Assembly: GCA_036501025.1 (NCBI GenBank)
Contig: DASYBB010000170.1
Span: forward strand, 81,783 to 145,782
Direction: 5' to 3'
DNA: 64,000 nucleotides
Origin: DASUBV01 sp036501025
GTDB taxonomy: Bacteria; Actinomycetota; Actinomycetes; Streptosporangiales; Streptosporangiaceae
The translations under genes and the position numbers were made by a program. The notes under the pieces were generated by a model that worked only from the letters and a program-made list of their open reading frames with translations, ran no database searches and had not been told where the DNA came from. Below, one piece after another: positions 57,868 to 64,000 of this stretch (the stretch's first letter is position 1; each line of letters opens with the position of its first letter).

Positions 57868-58155
57868 GTGATGACGTCCCTCCATGACGTAACTGACGTT
57901 GAGGTACTCGGCCACTACCTGCTCAGGCTGACGTTTTCTGACGGCCTGACAGGCGACGTGGACCTGTCGCATATCCGTGACTGGGGAGGGGTATTCGCGT
58001 CTCTGCGGGACCCCGATGCCTTCGCCCAGGTTCGGGTCGACCCCGAGATCGGGACGATCACCTGGCCCGGCGGCGCAGACCTCGCGCCGGAAGTTCTGCA
58101 CGAGCGAGCCTCCGCTCATGCCGTTCGCGGGCCGCACCGGCTCGCGGCGGGCTGA
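57868..58155 (+). CDS. DUF2442 protein, probable partner of DUF4160
   Basis: 95 aa. VTDVEVLGHYLLRLTFSDGLTGDVDLSHI and the C-terminal ITWPGGADLAPEVLHE are characteristic of DUF2442. DUF4160-DUF2442 gene pairs are common on mobile DNA and have been proposed as toxin-antitoxin-like modules; experimental proof is limited to my knowledge. GTG 57868 or ATG 57871 may start it. Local GC is lower than in flanking genes, consistent with horizontal acquisition. Confidence 0.82.
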   Translation: MMTSLHDVTDVEVLGHYLLRLTFSDGLTGDVDLSHIRDWGGVFASLRDPDAFAQVRVDPEIGTITWPGGADLAPEVLHERASAHAVRGPHRLAAG

Positions 58156-58188
58156 CCTCCGCCTTTCCCCCGGAGAATCCGGGCGGCG

Positions 58189-59223
58189 TCAGGCCGGGGT
58201 CGCGGCGCCGGCGCGCGTCCAGCCGATGGCCGGGGCGATGTGGGTGGCGATGGTGTCCAGGATGCGGGCGTTGTAGGCCACGCCGAGCTGGTTGGGCACC
58301 GTGAACAGGACAGTGTCGGCCGCGCGCACGGCGGCGTCGGCCGCGATCTCCGCGGCGATGCGGTCCGGCTCCCCGGTGTAGGTCCGGCCGAACCGGGACC
58401 GGACGCCGCCCAGCAGCCCGACCTGGTCGTCGTGGCCCTGGCCGCCGAAGTACGCCCGGTCGATGTCCTCGGTGATGGGCAGGACGCTGCGCGACACCGA
58501 CACGCGGGGCTCGCGGCCCCAGCCGTGCTGCGCCCAGGCCTCGCGGTACAGCCGGATCTGCTCGGCCTGCAGCTGGTCGAACGGGACGCCGGTGTCCTCG
58601 GACAGCAGCGTGGAGCTCTGCAGGTTCATGGCCTGGCCCGCGGCCCACTGGCCGGTCGCGCGGGTGCCCGACCCCCACCAGATCCGGTCGGCCAGGCCGG
58701 GCGACTGGGGCTGGATGGCCAGGCCCCCGCTGACGCCGGTCCGGGCCGGGTCGGTCCGGGCCACGACCGCCCCGCCGATCGCGGCCAGGAAGATCTCGGC
58801 CTTGCTGCGCGCGCTGTCGGCGTCGGTCTGGTCCTCGGCCGGCCGGTAGCCGAACGACTCGGCGCCGCGCAGCACGGTCTCGGGCGAGCCCCGGCTGATC
58901 CCGAGCTGCAGCCGCCCGCCGCTGATCAGGTCGGCGGCCGCGGCCTCCTCGGCCATATAGAGGGGGTTCTCGTAGCGGAGATCGATGACGGCGGTGCCGA
59001 TCTCGATCCGGCTGGTCCGGGCCGCGATGGCCGACAGCAGCGGGAACGGGGACGCGAGCTGATGCTCGAAGTGATGGACCCGGACAAAGGCCCCGTCCAC
59101 GCCGAGGTCCTCGGCCGCCTGGGCCAGCTCGATGGTCTGCAGCAGCGCGTCGGCGGCACTGCGGGTCTGCGACCCGGAGCCCGGCTGCCAGTGCCCGAAC
59201 GACAAGAACCCGATCCGCTTCAT
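58189..59223 (-). CDS. LLM-class flavin-dependent oxidoreductase (alkanal monooxygenase-like)
   Basis: 344 aa from ATG 59223 (MKRIGFLSFGHW). Typical luciferase-like elements are DGAFVRVHHFEHQLASPFPLLSAIAARTSRIEIGTAVIDLRYENPLYMAEE (shown in outline), SGGRLQLGISRGSPE and RIWWGSGTRATG. This group is annotated as LLM oxidoreductases that use FMN or F420. It differs from the others in the window and is more bacterial luciferase-like. It is separated from the DUF2442 gene end by 33 bp. Confidence 0.88.
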   Translation of the reverse strand: MKRIGFLSFGHWQPGSGSQTRSAADALLQTIELAQAAEDLGVDGAFVRVHHFEHQLASPFPLLSAIAARTSRIEIGTAVIDLRYENPLYMAEEAAAADLISGGRLQLGISRGSPETVLRGAESFGYRPAEDQTDADSARSKAEIFLAAIGGAVVARTDPARTGVSGGLAIQPQSPGLADRIWWGSGTRATGQWAAGQAMNLQSSTLLSEDTGVPFDQLQAEQIRLYREAWAQHGWGREPRVSVSRSVLPITEDIDRAYFGGQGHDDQVGLLGGVRSRFGRTYTGEPDRIAAEIAADAAVRAADTVLFTVPNQLGVAYNARILDTIATHIAPAIGWTRAGAATPA

Positions 59224-59306
59224 GTCCTGGTCAGCGCCCGCGCCGCCGCCGGGATTCCCGGGCCGGTCAGGCGGCCGGCGCCGCGCTGCCCGGCCCTCGG
59301 CGGCGG

Positions 59307-60239
59307 TCAGGCCAGCCCGGCCTTGAACCCCTCGCGCCACGACGGGTAGCGCGGCTGCCAGCCGAGCTCCCGCCTGGCCTTGGCGTTGGAGAAGCCGCGC
59401 CCCTCGGTCATCATGATCACCACGACGTCGCCGGCCACGAGCCGGGCCAGCCAGACCGGGATCCGCATCGGCCGCTTCGCGCCCGCGCACGAGGCCAGGT
59501 ACGGCAGCCACTCGCTGGCCGGGGCCGGCTCATCATCGACGATGTTGAACACGCCCCGCGCCTGCTGCTCCACCGCCAGCACGGTCGCGCTGGCCGCGTC
59601 GTCGAGATGGATCCACGACGCGTAGCCGGTGCCGCGGCCGACCAGCGGGAACTGCCGCTTGCGGATCAGCTCGACCTGGTCGTCGGTGGCGCCCGGCCCG
59701 TAGAGCCCGCCGTAGCGCAGGACCGCGCCGCCGGCTGCGGTGACCGTCTCCTCGACGTGGCGCAGCGCCTCCATCCCCGCGTTCGCCGCGGTCCCCGGCA
59801 GCAGGTCGAGCGGGTCCTCCTCGGTCTTCACCCGCCCGCCGGCCCGGATGCCGTTCCAGTTGGCGTAGCCCTGGGCGACGACGTGCGGCACGCCGGCCGC
59901 CGCGGCCGCCGCCAGCAGGTGGTCCGTCCCCTGGGTCCGCAGCCGGATGGTCGGGGCGGACCACCGGTCAAAGTGCTTCAGGTCGGGCTCCCCGGCGTGA
60001 CTGCGGCTGAGCCCGGTCATCTGGTGCACGATCACGTCCGGCCGGGCCTTGGCCACCGCCTCGGTGACGGACACGCCGTCCAGCCCGTCCATCACGACGG
60101 CGTCGGCGCCCAGCTGCGTCAGGACGTCCAGCCTGGCCGGGCCCGTCGTCGTCGCCGTCACCTGGTGGCCGCGGGCCACGAGCTGCGGAATCAGCCGCTG
60201 CCCCAGGACCCCGGTCCCGCCTGCCACGAACACTCGCAC
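59307..60239 (-). CDS. NAD-dependent epimerase/NmrA-like protein
   Basis: 310 aa from GTG 60239, which has GGGAAGG 8 nt upstream (a GTG at 60248 overlaps that site). VAGGTGVLGQRL, HQMTGLSRSH, NIVDDEPAPASEWLPYLA and a terminal GWQPRYPSWREGFKAGLA mirror the paralogue at 42421-43551. Members act on nucleotide sugars or as oxidoreductases of unknown substrate. Epimerases are classic members of ECF41 regulons; the upstream promoter matches the ECF41 consensus exactly. Confidence 0.87.
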   Translation of the reverse strand: MRVFVAGGTGVLGQRLIPQLVARGHQVTATTTGPARLDVLTQLGADAVVMDGLDGVSVTEAVAKARPDVIVHQMTGLSRSHAGEPDLKHFDRWSAPTIRLRTQGTDHLLAAAAAAGVPHVVAQGYANWNGIRAGGRVKTEEDPLDLLPGTAANAGMEALRHVEETVTAAGGAVLRYGGLYGPGATDDQVELIRKRQFPLVGRGTGYASWIHLDDAASATVLAVEQQARGVFNIVDDEPAPASEWLPYLASCAGAKRPMRIPVWLARLVAGDVVVIMMTEGRGFSNAKARRELGWQPRYPSWREGFKAGLA

Positions 60240-60282
60240 AACGATCACCTTCCCGATTCGGGTAACTGTCTCTCCTCTCTCC

Positions 60283-60309
60283 GACGAGACAGCCCCCGCG
60301 TTTGTGACA
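60283..60309 (-). promoter_or_regulatory. Perfect ECF41-type promoter of the epimerase gene
   Basis: Minus strand TGTCACA (60303-60309), exactly 16 bp, CGTC (60283-60286). This equals the ECF41 consensus. Predicted transcription start lies about 36 nt before the GTG start. The stretch ACAG(C/T)TACCCGAA downstream is also shared with the paralogous epimerase leader at 43.56 kb. Confidence 0.78.
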
Positions 60310-60326
60310 GGTGACCCGCCGGGCGG

Positions 60327-60734
60327 CTACCCGGCCGCGGCCAGCCGGAACACCGGGATGGGCTCCGAGCCGCCGGGCTGCTCGAAGCCGATCCGCAGCG
60401 GCTGCCCCTCGGTGAGCTCGCCGGGGTCGGCGACGTCGACGATCTGCGACCACCACCACGGGCCCTCGGCCAGCTGCGCGATGGCCAGCACCGTGGTCGC
60501 GACGCTGCCGTCGGCGGCCGGGCGGGCGTGCGCGATGGCCCAGCTGACGAGGCGGGCCGTCCCGGCGGCCGGGACCCAGCTCAGCTCCGTGGCCCGGCAG
60601 GCGTGGCACTGCCGGGCCTGCGGGGCGCAGTGGGCGCCGCAGGCGGCGCAGCGCTGGATCAGGAACTCGCCGCGCGCCGCGCCGTCGAGGAACTCGGCGG
60701 TGTCGTCGTCGCGGGCGACCAGGCCCAGGTTCAT
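60327..60734 (-). CDS. Zn-ribbon/OB-fold DUF35 protein, partner of the thiolase-fold protein
   Basis: 135 aa. A rubredoxin-like zinc ribbon (CAACGAHCAPQARQCHAC, four Cys) is followed by an OB-fold (ARLVSWAIAHARP, GPWWWSQIVDV). DUF35 proteins form complexes with SCP-x-type thiolases, as in the steroid side-chain aldolases Ltp2-ChsH2. The neighbouring thiolase-fold protein, 28 bp upstream, makes this likely here. It is the last gene of an acyl-CoA operon reading leftwards. Confidence 0.88.
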   Translation of the reverse strand: MNLGLVARDDDTAEFLDGAARGEFLIQRCAACGAHCAPQARQCHACRATELSWVPAAGTARLVSWAIAHARPAADGSVATTVLAIAQLAEGPWWWSQIVDVADPGELTEGQPLRIGFEQPGGSEPIPVFRLAAAG

Positions 60735-60761
60735 CTCGCGTCTCCTCTCGTCAGGCCAGGG

Positions 60762-61940
60762 CTAGCACTGCCCGCCGGACAGCACCAGCGTGGAATGGTG
60801 GTCCAGGACCCCGCCGTTGCCGCTGACCAGCACCAGGTCGTGCGCGTCGGCCTGGCGCTCGCCGGCCTGCCCGCGGGCCTGGATGATCGCCTCGGACAGC
60901 GGCGTCATGCCCCACATGTAGTAGGACGAGAGCTGGCCGCCGCCGGTGTTGAGCTTCAGCTTGCCGGCCGGACCGAGGACGCCGCTCTCGACGAACGGCC
61001 CGCCCTCGCCCTTGGCGCAGAAGCCGTAGTCCTCGAGCGTGATCAGCACGGTGTAGGTGTAGCAGTCATACAGCTCGACCACGTCGATGTCGGCCAGCGT
61101 GACCCCGGCCATGGCCAGCGCCGCGGGCCCGGACCGGGCGGCGCCGGACACCAGGCCGAACTCGTCGGAGCGGCCCATGGAGTGGCCGGGGTGGCTCTGC
61201 GCCCAGCCGAGCACGTGCACCGGCGGCTGGGCCAGCGCCGCGGCCCGCTCGGCCGAGGTCACGACCACCGCGATGCCGCCGTTGGACACCAGGCAGCAGT
61301 CCAGCAGCCGGAACGGCTCGGCGATCCACCGGGCGCCCAGGTAGTCGGCCATCGTGATCGGCTCGCGCAGCTGCGCCCGCGGGTTGAGCGCGGCCCACTG
61401 CCGCTGCGCGATGGCGATGTGCCCGAACTGCTCGCTGGTGGTGCCGTAGGTCAGCATGTGGCGGCGGGCGGCCAGCGCGTACATGGGGTTGGCGCCGGCG
61501 ATCCCGCTGGCCGCGGTGATGCCCCGCCAGCCGGGCAGCGCGCGGGCCGAGCCCCCGTAGGAGGCGCCGGTCGGGCGGCCGGGCCGGAGCGGGGCGTCGG
61601 CCCAGACGCAGGCCACCACCTCGGCCATGCCCGCCGCGACGGCCATCGAGGCCAGCTGGACCATCCCGCCCGCCGTCGACCCGTAGGCCTGCATCTCCGA
61701 CAGCAGCCGCAGGTCGGTCAGCTCCAGGTCGCGCTGCAGGCCCAGCCCGACCCCGCCGGTCACCCCGGACGAGGTCAGCAGGCCGTCCACGTCAGCCAGG
61801 GTCAGGCCGGCGTCGGCGACGGCCAGCCGCACCGCGTCGGCCGCGAACTGCGCCGCGGTCCGGCCGTAGACCTTGCCCATCTCGGTCATGCCCAGGCCGG
61901 CGATGGCCGCCCGGCCGGGGGCGGAGCGCGGTCCCGCCAT
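60762..61940 (-). CDS. SCP-x/Ltp2-like thiolase-fold protein lacking the nucleophilic Cys
   Basis: 392 aa. AIAGLGMTEMGKVYGRTAAQFAADAVRLAVADAG (in outline) opens the thiolase fold. At the place of the acyl-enzyme Cys the sequence reads MQAYGSTAGGMVQL, with Ser/Thr and no Cys. Downstream VELYDCYTYTVLITLEDYGF and LNTGGGQLSSYYMWGM are like Ltp2 retro-aldolases, which use Tyr residues and need a DUF35 partner. The role is probably aldol cleavage of a CoA-linked side chain, not thiolysis. Immediately upstream is an enoyl-CoA hydratase (no gap). Confidence 0.87.
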   Translation of the reverse strand: MAGPRSAPGRAAIAGLGMTEMGKVYGRTAAQFAADAVRLAVADAGLTLADVDGLLTSSGVTGGVGLGLQRDLELTDLRLLSEMQAYGSTAGGMVQLASMAVAAGMAEVVACVWADAPLRPGRPTGASYGGSARALPGWRGITAASGIAGANPMYALAARRHMLTYGTTSEQFGHIAIAQRQWAALNPRAQLREPITMADYLGARWIAEPFRLLDCCLVSNGGIAVVVTSAERAAALAQPPVHVLGWAQSHPGHSMGRSDEFGLVSGAARSGPAALAMAGVTLADIDVVELYDCYTYTVLITLEDYGFCAKGEGGPFVESGVLGPAGKLKLNTGGGQLSSYYMWGMTPLSEAIIQARGQAGERQADAHDLVLVSGNGGVLDHHSTLVLSGGQC

Positions 61941-62750
61941 CTACCGGCCCTCCCAGCTCGGCGCGCGCTTCTCGGCGAAGGCCCGCGGGCCCTCGGCCGC
62001 GTCGGCCGAGGTCATCAGCGCCCGGCCCTCGGCCCGGGACAGCTCCCAGTAATCGCCGTCCGCCGCGACCTGGCCGTCGCGGATGCCGTTGGCGATCCGC
62101 TTGCTGGCCTGGACCGCGAGCGGGGCATTGGCCGTGACCCGGGCGGCCAGCGCCAGCGCCTCCGCCACCACCCGGGCCTGCGGCACGACCCGGTTGACCA
62201 GGCCGAGCTCCAGGGCACGGGCGGCCGAGACCGGCTCCCCGGTGAGGATCATCTCCATCGCCACCTTCTTCGGTATCTGCTGCGGCAGCCGGAACACCCC
62301 GCCCGCGCCGGCGTAGATGCCGCGCTTGACCTCGGGCAGGCCGAACGAGGCGGTGTCGGCGGCGACGACCAGGTCGGAGGCGAGGGCGATCTCGGTGCCG
62401 CCGCCCAGGGCGAAGCCGTTGACGGCGGCGATGGTGGGCTTGCCGATCGGGTGCGCCACGTAGCCGGCGAACCCCCAGGCGGCCCGCCGGGGCCCGGCGG
62501 GCGACAGCGACTCGCCGCGGGTGACGGCCTTCAGGTCGGCCCCGGCGCAGAACGCCTTGTCCCCGGCGCCGGTCACGATGACGGCCCAGATGCCGGGGTC
62601 GGTGTCGGCCTCGTGCAGGGCGTCGCCCAGCCCGGTCGCGACGGCCGCGTTGACCGCGTTGCGCGCCTCGGGCCGGTTGATGGTGACCAGGAGGACCCGG
62701 CCGTGGCGCTCGGTGAGGACCGCGGCGCCGCCGGGGGCGGGGTCGGTCAT
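61941..62750 (-). CDS. Enoyl-CoA hydratase/isomerase
   Basis: 269 aa. RVLLVTINRPEARNAVN, the oxyanion hole GDKAFCAGADLKAV and FALGGGTEIALASDLVVA, with the catalytic segment SFGLPEVKRGI (Glu in PEV). Crotonase-fold hydratases add water to enoyl-CoAs. The ATG 62750 overlaps the stop of the CoA transferase gene (ATGA) and its own stop abuts the thiolase start, showing a tight operon. Confidence 0.92.
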   Translation of the reverse strand: MTDPAPGGAAVLTERHGRVLLVTINRPEARNAVNAAVATGLGDALHEADTDPGIWAVIVTGAGDKAFCAGADLKAVTRGESLSPAGPRRAAWGFAGYVAHPIGKPTIAAVNGFALGGGTEIALASDLVVAADTASFGLPEVKRGIYAGAGGVFRLPQQIPKKVAMEMILTGEPVSAARALELGLVNRVVPQARVVAEALALAARVTANAPLAVQASKRIANGIRDGQVAADGDYWELSRAEGRALMTSADAAEGPRAFAEKRAPSWEGR

Positions 62751-64000
62751 GATGGCTCCCTCGGGACGGTGGCGGGCGGAACAGGCGGGACAGGCGGACC
62801 GGACGGGACGGGCTGGACGGGCGGCGGTTCCTCCAGGATGCCGTCGTCCACCAGCGACTGGATCTCGGGGTCGCTCAGGCCGAGCACCCGTGCGGCCAGC
62901 TCGCGGGTCTGCTGCCCGGCCAGCGGCGCCGGGTCCAGCGGGGGATCGGGCATCCGCTCGAACACCGCGCTGGCCCGCTCGCCGGGCACCGGCCCGGCCA
63001 GCAGCGGATGGCGCGTCGGCGTCAGGAAGCGGCGGTGCACCAGGTGCGGGTCGCTCAGGTGCTCGCTGATCCGCATCATGGGCCCGGCCGGCACCCCCGC
63101 GGCCTGCAGTTCCGCGGCCGCCGAGCGGGGCGGCCGCGACTGCGTCCAGGCGGTCAACGCGGCGTCGATCCGCGCGCGCCCGGCCGCCCGCCCGGCCGCG
63201 GTCGCGTACTCGGGCGCGGCGGCCAGCTCCGGCTGGCCCAGCAGGCCGGCCAGAGCGGCGAAGTCGGCGTCGCCGCGGACCGTGATGACCACCCACTCAT
63301 CGTCGCCGGCGCACGGGTAGGCGCCGCGCGGCGCATCGGGGGGCACCGCGCTGCCGCCGGCCGTGACCGTGCCCGGCGCCACCGACTCCAGGGCGATCTC
63401 GGTCGACAGCTCGCCCAGGATGGTCTCGGCCTGGGCCACGCTGACGGTCCCGCCGCGGCCGGTGCGGCGCCGCTCGATGAGCTTGGCCAGGACGGCGACG
63501 GCGCTGACCCGGGCGCCGACATGGTCGGGGAAGATCGTGGCCGCGTCGCTGTAGCTGCCCTCGTCACCGGGATAGCGCCACAGGTCGGTCAGGCCGCTGG
63601 ACGCGCGCACCAGCGGCCCGTAGCCCATCCGCGTGCTCCACGGCCCGGTCGGCCCGAACGCGCTGGAGTCGGCCATGATGATGCCCGGGCTGACCGCCGC
63701 CAGGTCCGCGTAGCCGAGCCCGAGCGACTCCAGCGTGCCCGGCTTGAAGTTGGACAGCACGATGTCGGAGCGGGCCGCCAGCGCGCGGAACAGGTCCGTG
63801 CCGCGCGGGTCGCGCAGGTTGAGGCCGAGGCTGGACTTGTTGCGGTGCCCGGCCGCGAACCCGGCCCCGATCAGCTCGCCGGCCAGCGCCTGCCGGCTGC
63901 CGTCCGGGAACGCCCGGTTCTCCACCTTGATCACCTCGGCGCCGAGGTCGGCCAGCAGCCGGCCCAGCTCGGCGCCCACCACGATGACGCCCAGGTCCAG
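62747..64000 (-). CDS. CaiB/BaiF-type CoA transferase, cut by the window edge; catalytic Asp replaced
   Basis: At least 417 codons, open to the right edge; the N-terminal motif LDLGVIVVGAELGRLLADLG followed by AEVIKVE is present, so only a few residues are missing. IVLSNFKPGTLESLGL and PIGPxxPWS-like GPTGPWSTRMGYGPLV are as in type III CoA transferases. Where other members have V-D in GRGQxVD, this reads TGRGGTVSVAQAE, with Ser in place of the acceptor Asp. It may be a partner subunit or a variant without transferase activity. First gene of the operon that continues with enoyl-CoA hydratase. Confidence 0.88.
   Translation of the reverse strand: MDLGVIVVGAELGRLLADLGAEVIKVENRAFPDGSRQALAGELIGAGFAAGHRNKSSLGLNLRDPRGTDLFRALAARSDIVLSNFKPGTLESLGLGYADLAAVSPGIIMADSSAFGPTGPWSTRMGYGPLVRASSGLTDLWRYPGDEGSYSDAATIFPDHVGARVSAVAVLAKLIERRRTGRGGTVSVAQAETILGELSTEIALESVAPGTVTAGGSAVPPDAPRGAYPCAGDDEWVVITVRGDADFAALAGLLGQPELAAAPEYATAAGRAAGRARIDAALTAWTQSRPPRSAAAELQAAGVPAGPMMRISEHLSDPHLVHRRFLTPTRHPLLAGPVPGERASAVFERMPDPPLDPAPLAGQQTRELAARVLGLSDPEIQSLVDDGILEEPPPVQPVPSGPPVPPVPPATVPREPS

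Noticed and set aside
1..64000. tRNA, rRNA, IS elements, integrase or phage genes
   Set aside because: I saw no cloverleaf signature, transposase motif, terminal inverted repeats or phage protein; the window looks chromosomal.

Overview
The window is very GC-rich DNA (over 70% by eye) with dense, often overlapping genes (ATGA and GTGA junctions), many GTG starts and short leaders. Gene content points to a filamentous or related actinomycete: DUF5302, DUF1707 and Zn-ribbon DUF35 proteins, several F420/LLM-type oxidoreductases, an ECF41-type sigma factor, a LAL-type LuxR regulator and SCP-x-like thiolases. I cannot assign a genus. No rRNA, tRNA, CRISPR array, IS element or phage gene was recognised.

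Layout. 0-9 kb: mixed housekeeping and stress genes, including a 5'-cut LLM oxidoreductase, a RbsD/FucU sugar isomerase, a GrpB protein, a ThDP enzyme and a ClpB-like disaggregase without its N domain. 8.4-10 kb: an ECF41 sigma factor divergent from its usual partner, an AhpD/CMD-like protein. 9.9-17.5 kb: a GntR-controlled catabolic island (cysteine hydrolase, HyuB, HyuA, type III CoA transferase, GntR) divergent from an HMG-CoA-lyase-like gene, with a perfect 12-bp palindrome between them. 19-25 kb: a lipoprotein/membrane-fusion/ABC efflux operon divergent from a two-component system, with a symmetric array of direct repeats between. 25-47 kb: small enzymes (LLM, VOC, cupin, methyltransferases, SMP-30, SDR, serine hydrolase), a large LAL regulator translationally coupled to a small unknown protein, a secreted GH92 mannosidase, an NmrA/epimerase-like protein, malic enzyme and an amidohydrolase.

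47.4-55.3 kb is the most notable locus: a compact lanthipeptide operon, lanA-lanC-lanB-(HlyD-like)-lanT. The precursor has a double-glycine leader and a core made of five successive (Ser/Thr)-X-X-Cys units, four of them in a 15-bp tandem repeat. Class I modification enzymes (full-length LanB plus LanC) are combined with a C39-peptidase exporter of the class II type. No LanP protease, immunity gene or regulator is visible next to it. A 14-bp perfect hairpin separates precursor from enzymes and a strong terminator closes the operon.

55.3-58.2 kb holds an ECF sigma factor/VOC pair, a decayed aminoglycoside-phosphotransferase-like gene that lost its catalytic loop, and a DUF4160-DUF2442 pair whose DUF4160 reading frame is broken by one in-frame TGA. 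58.2-64 kb: an LLM oxidoreductase, a second epimerase with an ECF41-type promoter, and an acyl-CoA operon (CoA transferase, enoyl-CoA hydratase, thiolase-fold protein without the usual Cys, DUF35 partner) that runs off the right edge.

Two themes link distant genes. First, the two paralogous epimerases at 42-43 kb and 59-60 kb carry upstream elements TGTCACA-N16-TGTC and TGTCACA-N16-CGTC, which fit the ECF41 promoter pattern and would make them targets of the sigma factor at 8.4 kb. Second, the window carries several acyl-CoA and heterocycle catabolism genes, suggesting a soil lifestyle on diverse organic substrates.
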